Source: a bacterium (GTDB lineage Bacteria; Planctomycetota; UBA8108; UBA1146). From it: a stretch of DNA of 43,492 bases. Below the pieces are notes generated by a model, which had not been told where the DNA came from, did no database searches, and saw only the letters and a list, made by a program, of their open reading frames with translations. Made by a program: the position numbers and the translations under genes. Shown piece after piece: positions 7,448 to 15,066 of this stretch. How positions within the stretch are numbered: position 1 is the stretch's first letter; the number at the start of each line of letters is the position of its first letter. The DNA lies in the NCBI GenBank assembly GCA_029976805.1, contig JAPOLY010000014.1, forward strand, positions 1 to 43,492, written 5' to 3'.

Positions 7448-8276
7448 CGTCAGCCTCCGGACCTTCTGGAAGAGAGAATTCATGCTTCCTGAAAATTTCC
7501 ATGGCTTTGTCACTGCTCAGAAAGATCCTGAATTGACGGGCCAATCGGCCGCTTTCAGCATCCCGCCCTGCCAGCACATATTGGGCCCTGGCAGAGAGTG
7601 GTTCAGGTAACTCGACGACTCCGGCTGGTGTATTGCGGGCATCACTTTTATAAACAAAGGCCGCGTCCGCTTCGCCAAGCAAGACTTTGCTGCGAACCAA
7701 TCTGGAGTTGGATTCTTTTGAAACGACAGAAGACCTCAGCTGGTCTGCGAAACCGGAGCCCATGATCTCGCCTGACTTGCGGATGACATCTTCGGTATAT
7801 GAACCGAGAGGCACCGCAACATCACCCACTACCAGCTTCTTCAGATCGCTCAGTTGTTCAAATCGGGTGATTTTGGTCGCCTGCTCGGGGGAGACGATGA
7901 CGACGAGGGGATTTTCAATCACCGGCAGAGGGTCAGATAAAATCTGCTGATCGATCAAAGACTGAACATGCTCCGGGTGGGCAGAAATGAACAGATCAGC
8001 CCTCGCACCCTGTTCAATCTGAAGGCGAAGAATTTGACTGCCACCAAAAACCAGACTCAACTCCGCCTCAGGACGGGAGCGTTCAAACTCTGCTTTCAAC
8101 TCCGGCAGAACATCCGTCAGGGAACTGGCGGCGAAGACCGTCAGGCGTTCCCTGTCCGAACCGGACTCGCAACCCGGGATCAGTGCGATCAGAAAGAGAA
8201 AGAACAAAAACCACCGATGAAACGGGATTCTATCCTTAGTCTCTTCATTCCTATTGTTGGACAAAGTCCGACTCAT
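7437..8276 (-). CDS. modA: Molybdate ABC transporter, substrate-binding lipoprotein
   Basis: Captures molybdate/tungstate outside the inner membrane and delivers it to ModBC. The 279-aa protein has a positively flanked hydrophobic N-terminus ending in LIPGC (Cys36), a lipobox-like site, so it is probably lipid-anchored. The mature protein begins LTVFAASSLTDVLPEL, the ModA oxyanion-binding start, followed by FGGSQILRLQIEQGARADLFISA and GDVAVPLGSYTEDVI, all characteristic of the family. It is first in modABC. Its 5' leader holds an extended dyad (8309-8353). Molybdate uptake implies molybdenum-cofactor enzymes elsewhere in the genome, as none is in this window. Confidence 0.93.
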   Translation of the reverse strand: MSRTLSNNRNEETKDRIPFHRWFLFFLFLIALIPGCESGSDRERLTVFAASSLTDVLPELKAEFERSRPEAELSLVFGGSQILRLQIEQGARADLFISAHPEHVQSLIDQQILSDPLPVIENPLVVIVSPEQATKITRFEQLSDLKKLVVGDVAVPLGSYTEDVIRKSGEIMGSGFADQLRSSVVSKESNSRLVRSKVLLGEADAAFVYKSDARNTPAGVVELPEPLSARAQYVLAGRDAESGRLARQFRIFLSSDKAMEIFRKHEFSLPEGPEADGEK

Positions 8277-8308
8277 TTCTGATCCCCATGACGAAGGCGG
8301 TATTCGAA

Positions 8309-8353
8309 GTGTCCGAATGGTCTGAAAGAGCAGAATTCTGCCGTTCAGGACAC
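8309..8353 (-). promoter_or_regulatory. Nested inverted repeat in the modA leader
   Basis: Three nested arms share one axis: GTGTC (8309-8313) with GACAC (8349-8353), CTGAA (8322-8326) with TTCAG (8344-8348), and the 12-bp palindrome GCAGAATTCTGC (8330-8341). It ends 33 bp upstream of the modA ATG. It does not match the ModE operator consensus and I could not fit it to the Moco riboswitch. It could be an operator or a leader RNA stem. Confidence 0.45.
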
Positions 8354-8445
8354 ACGTAAACAGAAAAGAATAGATGCGGATATTGCCCGTTGCGAGGGGA
8401 AAAGATCCAAGTTGGAGAACGCTTCAGGTAGGATGGCGAAGATCG

Positions 8446-8467
8446 TTCAGGGGGACTCACCCCTGAA
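8446..8467 (+). promoter_or_regulatory. Perfect 8-bp leader hairpin just before a ribosome-binding site
   Basis: TTCAGGGG (8446-8453), loop GACTCA, CCCCTGAA (8460-8467), then AAAGG at 8469-8473 as Shine-Dalgarno for the ATG at 8478 or 8484. There is no T-run, so it is not a terminator. It is one of several hairpins in the window that end a few bases before an SD. Confidence 0.55.
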
Positions 8468-8477
8468 GAAAGGCTGA

Positions 8478-9359
8478 ATGGACATGAAGAAGTTTTTCCT
8501 TTGGATCCTCGCATTGATGATCATGATTTCTGCCATCATCTACCAGCGAACGACAGGCCCCACCTATCCATTCAGGGGCGAGATCCAGGCAGGTGACAAA
8601 GTTCACAAATACAAACTGCTCAGATCCCATGAGACCACCCATGGAGCTCCGATCACTCTTCCCGATACGGGAGATGGAGATTTCTCCGCAACCCTGCACT
8701 TTAAGCGCTACAAAACTGCAGACGAAATCACCACCACTCCCTTCGAGAAAAAGTCTCTTGAAGATGGAGGTTCAGAGTGGGTCGCTGCTTTGCCGGTTCA
8801 GCCTGCCGCAGGAAAAATGGAATACTTCGTCGAAGTCAATTCTGCAAATTCCATGATTCGGATTCCCGAGGCGGGGGCAGACAACATCGTTCTTCGCTAC
8901 AAAGACCCCGTACCTTCATGGATCCTCTGGCCACACATCTTCCTGATGTTCTTTTCGGTTTTGATCGGCATGCGGACAGGACTCTCTGCTCTCTTTAATG
9001 TCGACGACATGCGACGACTTGCCTTCATCACGATCAGTGGAATGACTCTCGGGGGGATGATTCTTGGTCCCATCGTGCAGAAATATGCTTTTGGTGAATA
9101 CTGGACCGGCTTTCCTTTTGGCGGAGATCTCACCGACAACAAGATGCTAATCATGTGGGTCAGTTGGCTGACGGCAGTGGCGGTGATCGGTACCGGTCCC
9201 AAAAAGAAAGAGGGCATCTGCAGAGCTGTAGTACTGGCCGCAGCGTTGGTCATGTCTGCGGTCTATGCGATTCCACACAGCATGCGTGGCTCTGAACTGA
9301 ATTACGAAGCGGTGGACAAGGGCATCGATCCGGCAGAGGCCATTGGAACCGGCGATTGA
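8478..9359 (+). CDS. Polytopic membrane protein of unknown function
   Basis: 293 aa. One N-terminal helix (about residues 4-22) leads into a roughly 125-residue beta-rich extracytoplasmic domain (residues 25-150: DGDFSATLHFKRYK, WVAALPVQPAAGKMEYFVEV). Four further helices follow, at about 152-172, 182-203, 222-240 and 250-266, with a conserved-looking FGEYWTGFPFGGDLTDNK loop between them. The soluble part resembles an immunoglobulin-like or FixG/CcoG-type beta domain only in outline. Two closely spaced ATGs (8478, 8484) are possible starts. Its stop overlaps the next membrane-protein gene as TGATG, so the two are co-translated and may form a complex. I do not recognise a named family. Confidence 0.72.
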   Translation: MDMKKFFLWILALMIMISAIIYQRTTGPTYPFRGEIQAGDKVHKYKLLRSHETTHGAPITLPDTGDGDFSATLHFKRYKTADEITTTPFEKKSLEDGGSEWVAALPVQPAAGKMEYFVEVNSANSMIRIPEAGADNIVLRYKDPVPSWILWPHIFLMFFSVLIGMRTGLSALFNVDDMRRLAFITISGMTLGGMILGPIVQKYAFGEYWTGFPFGGDLTDNKMLIMWVSWLTAVAVIGTGPKKKEGICRAVVLAAALVMSAVYAIPHSMRGSELNYEAVDKGIDPAEAIGTGD

Positions 9360-9811
9360 TGGACGCAGGTCAGATTCAGGCCTGGCTTCATGTCGCAGTG
9401 GTTCACGTTCCAGTGATCCTTGCCCCGGTTTCGCTGTATCTGCTGATCAGAGGCAAGCGAACCGACTCCCGGGAATTCCTCCGATTGGGGCACACCCTCT
9501 CGGTTCTTGTGGCATTGACCTCTGCAGTCGCCTACTTCACAGGCCCCACCACCGTGGAATGGTGGCAAAGCCTGGTGGAATGGGATTCCGGGGCCATCGA
9601 AGACCACGGTCTCTGGGGCAGAATCTCATTCACGATTCTCGCCCTCGCCGGAGTCGGCTCAGTGATTTCAGTTCTGGCAGAAATCCAGGAAGAGAAGCCA
9701 CACCCCTGGATTTTCCACGGTGTGGTCTGGCTTCTGACAGCGGGGGTTCTCAGCCTGATCTGGACCTCCCATTTGGGAGGACTCCTGCGTCGTCCTGAAC
9801 TGGCATTCTGA
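9359..9811 (+). CDS. Small four-helix membrane protein, DUF2231-like
   Basis: 150 aa from ATG 9359; a TTG two codons earlier in phase at 9356 is also possible. Four predicted helices with intramembrane or near-membrane histidines: AWLHVAVVHVPVILAPV near residue 10, EDHGLWGRISF near 80 and WIFHGVVWLL near 120. This pattern resembles the DUF2231 group of predicted membrane proteins, often linked with heme or redox functions, but the match is by eye. The start overlaps the stop of the preceding membrane-protein gene (TGATG), so the pair is translationally coupled. The gene ends one base before the convergent SDR gene. Confidence 0.7.
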   Translation: MDAGQIQAWLHVAVVHVPVILAPVSLYLLIRGKRTDSREFLRLGHTLSVLVALTSAVAYFTGPTTVEWWQSLVEWDSGAIEDHGLWGRISFTILALAGVGSVISVLAEIQEEKPHPWIFHGVVWLLTAGVLSLIWTSHLGGLLRRPELAF

Positions 9812-9812
9812 T

Positions 9813-10568
9813 TCAGACTTTGCGGGTTTCCTGAGATCGAAGCCTGGCCAATCCTCCATCGACTCCAATCACCTGCCCGGTCATCCAATCGGGGGCTTCA
9901 CTGACGAGCCATGAAGCGACCTTTGCCACCTCATCTGCTCTTCCCACTCTGCCCACCGGATGCATTCCGTCACTGATCGCCCTGCGGTTTTCATCGGCCA
10001 GCAAGGACTCGGCCATCGGTGTATCGGTCAAACCGGGGGCGATGGTATTGATGCGGATTCCCCGTTTTGCATAGGTCGAGGAAGCCGCCAGTGCGAGTCC
10101 TTCGACGGCGGACTTGGCTGCCGATATCGCTCCATGGTTGGCCATTCCCACCTGCGCTGCAGCGGAAGAAAAGAGCACCACGCGCCCACCCTTCTGGCGC
10201 ATCATTCCTGGAATCGAGTATCTGAGTGCGTGAAATGCCGGCAAAAGGTTGGCATTCACCGTCTCTGAAAACTGCTCAGGGGTCGTCGCATGCAAAGGTT
10301 TGAGGAAGATAGAACCGACAGCCACGACGACAGCATCGAGACGACCGCACTCCTCGAGAATTTTCTTGGCTCCAGCTTCCATCTGCTGGGAGTCACAGGC
10401 GTCGAGCGGAAGAGAAACCCAATCGGCGGAGTCTCGTGAGGCTGCGCCAAATTTTTCGGGATCTCTCCCGCTTCCGACAATTTTCCAGCCGGCTGCGGAA
10501 AGCTGCTGGGCCACGCACCCACCAACGCCGCCACCGGCTCCCAGTATCCAAACCACTGGCTTATCCAT
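9813..10568 (-). CDS. Atypical short-chain dehydrogenase/reductase (SDR) lacking the catalytic Tyr
   Basis: 251 aa with a classical SDR fold: dinucleotide motif GAGGGVGG near residue 10, the Asn of helix 4 (NANLL, N107), Ser pair at 134-135 in LFSSAAA, IAPGLTDTPMAE near 177, and the C-terminal WMTGQVIGVDGG. At the active site the Y-x-x-x-K is I-x-x-x-K: HGAISAAK, with Ile148 and Lys152. The NNAG motif is also altered (VVAVGS). Without the Tyr proton donor, normal carbonyl reduction is unlikely. It could be a binding or regulatory protein or use another acid. ATG 10568 is chosen because AAGGAA lies 6-7 nt upstream; ATG 10574 is too close to it. It lies downstream of the L33 gene on the same strand. 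Confidence 0.85.
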   Translation of the reverse strand: MDKPVVWILGAGGGVGGCVAQQLSAAGWKIVGSGRDPEKFGAASRDSADWVSLPLDACDSQQMEAGAKKILEECGRLDAVVVAVGSIFLKPLHATTPEQFSETVNANLLPAFHALRYSIPGMMRQKGGRVVLFSSAAAQVGMANHGAISAAKSAVEGLALAASSTYAKRGIRINTIAPGLTDTPMAESLLADENRRAISDGMHPVGRVGRADEVAKVASWLVSEAPDWMTGQVIGVDGGLARLRSQETRKV

Positions 10569-10717
10569 GATCATTTCCTTCCCATCCCTACCACTCTAAA
10601 TTTATCCCTTGTGACAATTCAGATCCGCAGAGTGGGAGGAAACCTCCAAGAAACGGGCAGGGAATTCAGGCGTACAGATCCCGAATTGTCAGCAATCGAA
10701 TCAAGACCTATCCCAAC

Positions 10718-10753
10718 AAAAAACGATCGGCACCTGCCCGAAAGCAAATGCCG
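10718..10753 (-). terminator. Weak terminator-like hairpin after the L33 gene
   Basis: On the minus strand CGGCA (10753-10749) can pair with TGCCG (10732-10728) across a 16-nt loop, followed after ATCG by six T's (complement of A10718-A10723). The stem is short, so this is tentative. The same gap also has an 8-bp inverted repeat, GACAATTC at 10613-10620 with GAATTGTC at 10683-10690, of unknown meaning. Confidence 0.3.
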
Positions 10754-10818
10754 AAAGAAATCTGTTGGCTGTTTTGGATTGGCAAGCCGCACCTGATACG
10801 GAAGCGGCGTACGCAGCG

Positions 10819-10995
10819 CTACTTGCGCTTGATCTTGTGGACGGTGTGCTTGCGGAGACGAGGAGAGTACTTCTTCAAGCCCTCCTTCAAACCCTCAGGA
10901 ATTCCACCCTTGGCATTGATGGAAGTTCTGTAGTTGAGGTCACCTGTCTCTGTGCACTGAAGCCAGACATATTCGGTGTTCTTGTTCTTGGCCAC
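10819..10995 (-). CDS. rpmG: Large-subunit ribosomal protein L33 (bL33), zinc-free form
   Basis: 58 aa when started at GTG 10995 (VAKNKNTEYVWLQC...), matching the family's usual MAK- start and length of about 50-60. The body and tail (LNYRTSINAKGG, LKKYSPRLRKHTVHKIK) are clearly bL33. In zinc-binding L33 the two C-x-x-C knuckles hold a metal. Here the first is C-x-x-T (CTET) and the second is SPRL, so only one of four cysteines is left and no zinc site can form. A longer version from TTG 11022 has an AAGGA 7 nt upstream and would add nine residues, so the start is not certain. No secE, nusG or tRNA gene is beside it. Confidence 0.88.
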   Translation of the reverse strand: MAKNKNTEYVWLQCTETGDLNYRTSINAKGGIPEGLKEGLKKYSPRLRKHTVHKIKRK

Positions 10996-11253
10996 GACGC
11001 TCTCGCTTCCTGAATCCGTCAATGATCAGTCCTTGTTGCCCCTGATCGAAGGCAGTCCGAGATGGGACCATCCTGCCTGCAGATCGTCAAGGGAAACGAC
11101 GGTCAGAAGGCCAGAATCCGCTCAATACTCCCCTGAAACAGGCCTCTGGAAGCCATGGAGAACTCCAGATCTGTTGTCTCGGCGAATTCCGGCATGCACA
11201 CTGCCTTTTGCCAATGTCCCTACCCTGAGCGAAAAGCTGAAAAGGAATGATCC

Positions 11254-12279
11254 TTGTCCGAATCCCGCGACCTCATCCCCGGGTCCGTCACTGCCAGAGA
11301 GTTTCCCCCTGATCTTCAGGGAAAACGGGTGTTGATCACCGGGGGAACCGGGACCACCGGCAAAACCCTGACTCGATGGTTACTCGGGGAAACGGACGTG
11401 GAAGAGATCCTCATTTATTCCAGGGATGAGCAGAAACATCATGAGTTGCAGCTGGACCCCGATTTTGACCCTGCCAGAGTTCGGTCCGTCATTGGCGATA
11501 TTCGGGACCTCGATCAACTCACCGATTCCCTGAAAGATGTCTCCGTCGTCTTCCATACGGCAGCGATGAAGCATGTTCATCTTGCAGAGCAACACCCGGT
11601 CGAAGCACACAAAACCAATGTTCTGGGAACACGGAATGTTGTGGAAGCGGCTCTCACCCAGAAAGTAGATCGGGTCATCGCCAGTTCCACTGATAAAGCT
11701 GTCGATCCTGTGAACGTATACGGCAACACCAAGTTCATGATGGAGTTGGAGTTGATGAACGCCGATCGGGAAAGTGCGGGCAATACCCGCTTCGACATCA
11801 TTCGACACGGCAACATGCTCGGTAGTAAAGGCAGTGTTGTTCCCCTCTTTATCGAACAGGCACAAAAAGGTTGCCTGACCATCACCTATCCTGCGATGAC
11901 CCGATTCTGGATCGGTCAAAAAGACCTTGTGGATGCTTTTCACCGCTGCCTTTCCGAGAGTGAAGGAGGAGAGATCCATATCCCTCGCTCACCCGCTTGC
12001 AGAATCGACGTTCTTGCGCATGCCATCTCCGAAGAGGCTAATCAGGACGTGACAGGGATGAGGCCTGGAGAGAAAAAACACGAAGTTTTGACTGCTATTT
12101 TGGAAACCCCTCGCCTAACAGATTTTGGCAGCCACCTGGTCGTTCACCCCCCCTCATCCACCGCCCCCCGTGGCGAACCGGTTGCTGAAGATTTCCAGTT
12201 GCGCAGTGATCTGGCCCCTCATTTGGACATCTCGGAAATGCGCTCTCTTCTGCAGTCAGAAGGCTGGCTGACTGAGTAA
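11254..12279 (+). CDS. UDP-GlcNAc 4,6-dehydratase-type nucleotide-sugar dehydratase (PseB/FlaA1/CapD family)
   Basis: 341 aa, extended SDR. NAD(P) motif GGTGTTG at residues 30-36 and the family catalytic set in SSTDKAVDPVNVYGNTK: T146, D147, K148, Y156, K160. Other FlaA1/PseB hallmarks are AAMKHVHLAEQHPVEAHKTN, RHGNMLGSKGSVVPLF and MRPGEKKHEVL. Soluble short members of this family dehydrate UDP-GlcNAc for pseudaminic-acid, rhamnose-like or QuiNAc-type sugars in glycans or flagellin glycosylation. The sugar specificity cannot be read from the sequence. The start is TTG 11254, with AAGGA 7 nt upstream. About 55 residues at the C-terminus include a low-complexity Pro/Ser segment. No partner aminotransferase is adjacent. 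Confidence 0.88.
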   Translation: MSESRDLIPGSVTAREFPPDLQGKRVLITGGTGTTGKTLTRWLLGETDVEEILIYSRDEQKHHELQLDPDFDPARVRSVIGDIRDLDQLTDSLKDVSVVFHTAAMKHVHLAEQHPVEAHKTNVLGTRNVVEAALTQKVDRVIASSTDKAVDPVNVYGNTKFMMELELMNADRESAGNTRFDIIRHGNMLGSKGSVVPLFIEQAQKGCLTITYPAMTRFWIGQKDLVDAFHRCLSESEGGEIHIPRSPACRIDVLAHAISEEANQDVTGMRPGEKKHEVLTAILETPRLTDFGSHLVVHPPSSTAPRGEPVAEDFQLRSDLAPHLDISEMRSLLQSEGWLTE

Positions 12280-12433
12280 CATTCCGGCCATGAGTGTCAT
12301 GATTGGCTTCAACTCCCCAGTCTCATTGGGTGCGAGTTTTAAAATGGTGTATTCTTGATTGAGGTGTTGTGGCTGTTTTCAACAGCTGCAGGGAATCGGG
12401 AATCTCGCAAGCAATCGATGGTGGAGTGACGGT

Positions 12434-14377
12434 TTGAAACTGAACATGAAACTGATCACGGGAATCTTTTGGGTCACGCTTTGGGGCTTCGCCTCTGTGT
12501 CGCAGGCTCAAAATCTGCCGATACCAACCACGATCAAGGATTGGGCTCAACCCGGTACACAACCGGGTGCACTCAATGAACCGATCATTGCCGGCAGTGC
12601 GTGTAACCTGTGTCACTCCAATTTCGCTCATTCTCCGGTAGACACATGGAAGACCAGCATTATGGCGCAAGCGGGAAGAGACCCCCTCTTCCATGCGTGT
12701 CTTGCCATCGCCAATCAGGATGCCTCTGAATCCGGCGACCTGTGCTTGCGCTGCCATACTCCTGGAGCATGGCTTGCCGGCAACAGCACTCCGACGGATG
12801 GATCCAATCTTTCCGGGGTCAATGATTTTGACGGAGTCACCTGCAACCTTTGTCATCGCATGGTCGACCCGGAATATGTCAGTGGTCAAAGTCCTGCGAT
12901 CGATCTCGGTATTCTCAACGCACTCGATGAGATTCCAGCCCAAGCACATACCGGGCAGTTCGTCATCGACCCTGCCGACCGACGCCGAGGCCCTTACAAC
13001 CTGGGCTCCGGTTTCCCATTCCACCCTGCGATTCAGTCACCTTTCCACAGTTCCTCACGCTTGTGCAGAACCTGTCATGATGTTTCCAATCCTGCATACC
13101 AGCGGGTCGGCGACTCCTTCGTCATGAATGATCTCGATGCTCCCCACGAAACCCATGATCCGGCAGATGAGTTTCCGGTCGAGAGAACCTATGGGGAGTG
13201 GAGCCAGAGTCTGTTTGCACAGGGTCCTGTAAACATGGGAGGGCGTTTTGGTGGCAACAACCCCAATGTCAGTTCTTGTCAGGATTGCCACATGCCAAGA
13301 ATCAATGCGATTGGCTGTAACATGGGCTACCCGGCAAGACCGGATCTTGCCCGTCACTACTTCATGGGTACACAGACCTGGGTTCTCGACGCCATTCATG
13401 CTCTCGACACCAGTTACCTTTTGTGGGACACCCCTGCCTACATGGACCCGACGCAGATCGAAGCCGCAAAAGCGCGAAACATCGCCATGCTGGAGGACGC
13501 CAGTGATCTGGAAGTCACCATCGAAAATGGGCAAATCAAGGTTCGAGTGATCAACATGTCTGGCCACAAGTTGCCCACCGGATACCCCGAGGGTCGCAGA
13601 ATGTGGATTGAAGTTCACTTCCGCAATGCGTTTGGTATGACTCTCGCCCACCATGGAGAATACAACTTCAGTACTGCTGTTCTGGAATCCTCGACGACCA
13701 CAGTCTTCGAGGCAAAACATGGACTGGATGCCCACTCCGCTGAAGTCAGCGGACTGGATGAGGGCCCCTCTTTCCACTTCGCTCTCAACAACAAGATCTA
13801 CAAGGACAACCGTATCCCGCCGATGGGATTCACCAATGCCGGCTTTGAAACCGTACAGGCAGAGCCCGTGGGAATCTTCTATCCGGATGGTCAACATTGG
13901 CACGACACCTACTACGACATTCCCAATGAGTCGGTCCTCCTGGATGTCCGGGTCTGGTACCAAACCGCATCGAAAGAATACATTGAGTTCCTGAAAAACG
14001 AGAATGTGACCAATGACGCTGGAGACATTCTTTACGAGCAATGGCTCCAACAGGACAAGGGCCCTCCCGTTCTGATGGATGAGTACAATGTCGAAATGGG
14101 TTTGGAACCCTTTGTCAGGGGAGATACCAATCTCGACAACTCCATCGATCTGTCCGATTCCATCACTCTGTTGGGTTGGCTTTTCCTGGGCGCGGACTTC
14201 GGTACCTGTCCCATTGCCGGCGACGTCAACGATGACAGCAGCTTGAACATCTCGGATGTGATCTATGCACTGAATGCTCTCTTCGGAATCGGACCTGCCC
14301 CATCGGCACCCTGGCCCGATTGCGGGAATGATCCAACCCCGGACTTTCTCAGGTGCTACGAGTATTCATGTCCGTGA
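12434..14377 (+). CDS. Secreted five-heme cytochrome c with a dockerin-like C-terminal tail
   Basis: 647 aa from TTG 12434, chosen because GGAG lies 7-8 nt upstream; ATG 12446 is the alternative. A signal peptide ends near residue 25 (GFASVSQA). Five C-x-x-C-H heme sites are visible at about residues 57, 104, 137, 211 and 282, with additional His that could be distal ligands. The layout resembles the cytochrome c554 / multiheme NrfA-like families. Residues 375-555 form a beta-rich domain (VRVINMSGHKLPTGYPEGRR). Residues 560-647 carry two calcium-binding dockerin-type repeats, GDTNLDNSIDLSDS and GDVNDDSSLNISDV, and a final Cys-rich tail. Such tails are common in secreted planctomycete proteins. 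Probable role: extracytoplasmic electron transfer. A hairpin GCTGTT/AACAGC lies at 12372-12386. The next gene overlaps its 3' end. Confidence 0.87.
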   Translation: MKLNMKLITGIFWVTLWGFASVSQAQNLPIPTTIKDWAQPGTQPGALNEPIIAGSACNLCHSNFAHSPVDTWKTSIMAQAGRDPLFHACLAIANQDASESGDLCLRCHTPGAWLAGNSTPTDGSNLSGVNDFDGVTCNLCHRMVDPEYVSGQSPAIDLGILNALDEIPAQAHTGQFVIDPADRRRGPYNLGSGFPFHPAIQSPFHSSSRLCRTCHDVSNPAYQRVGDSFVMNDLDAPHETHDPADEFPVERTYGEWSQSLFAQGPVNMGGRFGGNNPNVSSCQDCHMPRINAIGCNMGYPARPDLARHYFMGTQTWVLDAIHALDTSYLLWDTPAYMDPTQIEAAKARNIAMLEDASDLEVTIENGQIKVRVINMSGHKLPTGYPEGRRMWIEVHFRNAFGMTLAHHGEYNFSTAVLESSTTTVFEAKHGLDAHSAEVSGLDEGPSFHFALNNKIYKDNRIPPMGFTNAGFETVQAEPVGIFYPDGQHWHDTYYDIPNESVLLDVRVWYQTASKEYIEFLKNENVTNDAGDILYEQWLQQDKGPPVLMDEYNVEMGLEPFVRGDTNLDNSIDLSDSITLLGWLFLGADFGTCPIAGDVNDDSSLNISDVIYALNALFGIGPAPSAPWPDCGNDPTPDFLRCYEYSCP

Positions 14378-15054
14378 GTTCTTTTGTTCGCACGTGGTTG
14401 CCACTTCTGATTCTTGCCACAGTGGTCATCTTCAATTGGCCCACTGGAAAACTCGATTTTGGAAACACCTCGCCGTGGGCAGGACTCATCCTTGAAGTCG
14501 AAGTTTCACAACCTCTGGCCGCACAACCCGGTCTGATCCTTGCAGGTCTGCCGGTTCAGGACATCGAAGGCATAGCGGGATTGTTCGTTTGTGGCGCGGT
14601 CGAATGGAATCCAGGGGCCTCTGCCCAGCCCACCCTGCTTGCCGGTCGTGTTGAGGAGTTGCGTCTGCAAAAAGCAATCCTCCTGCAAGAAACCGTGGCA
14701 CTTCATCGAAGCCCGCTGATTCGTCTGGTGTTGCACCAGTTACCCCCTTCCACCAATCCAACGGATTTGGTGGGCAGTCTGATTCAGGGGGACACCCTCA
14801 AACTCAGGCCTGTCTCTCCCGACTCGGAACCGGTTCTCCTCAACATCGGACCAGAGCGGGCAAAAAAGGAATTTCGAGTGGAGTTCGACGAAAAGACCCA
14901 ACGCCGCTGGCGAGGAGAGCCTGCACGTTTCCGGACCCTCTGGGAGGACCAGGAAGCTTCCGATGCCAGCCTTCTCGAGCCTTACCGCCATGGAAAAATC
15001 GTGTTTCCTGCCTCCGCCTCCACAGACGGAGTGGCCACGGAGGAAGGTCGCTGA
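14368..15054 (+). CDS. Membrane-anchored protein of unknown function coupled to the multiheme cytochrome
   Basis: 228 aa from ATG 14368, overlapping the last 10 bp of the cytochrome gene; GTG 14353 would add five residues. One N-terminal membrane segment (FVRTWLPLLILATVVIFNW) is followed by an extracytoplasmic domain of about 190 residues that is rich in Leu, Pro and Glu and has no cysteine pair or catalytic motif I recognise. The C-terminal third is charged (RAKKEFRVEFDEKTQRRWRGEP). The overlap suggests co-translation with the cytochrome and perhaps a shared extracytoplasmic role such as assembly or anchoring, which is inference. Confidence 0.65.
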   Translation: MSVSSFVRTWLPLLILATVVIFNWPTGKLDFGNTSPWAGLILEVEVSQPLAAQPGLILAGLPVQDIEGIAGLFVCGAVEWNPGASAQPTLLAGRVEELRLQKAILLQETVALHRSPLIRLVLHQLPPSTNPTDLVGSLIQGDTLKLRPVSPDSEPVLLNIGPERAKKEFRVEFDEKTQRRWRGEPARFRTLWEDQEASDASLLEPYRHGKIVFPASASTDGVATEEGR

Positions 15055-15066
15055 TACCATCCCCGC

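Noticed and set aside
11023-11253. tRNA or other RNA gene near the L33 gene
   Set aside because: No cloverleaf with a T-loop GTTCGA-type block found by eye here or in 10575-10818.
13055-14050. 331-codon frame antisense to the five-heme cytochrome gene
   Set aside because: The CxxCH motifs and signal peptide fix the plus strand; the antisense product has no recognisable features.
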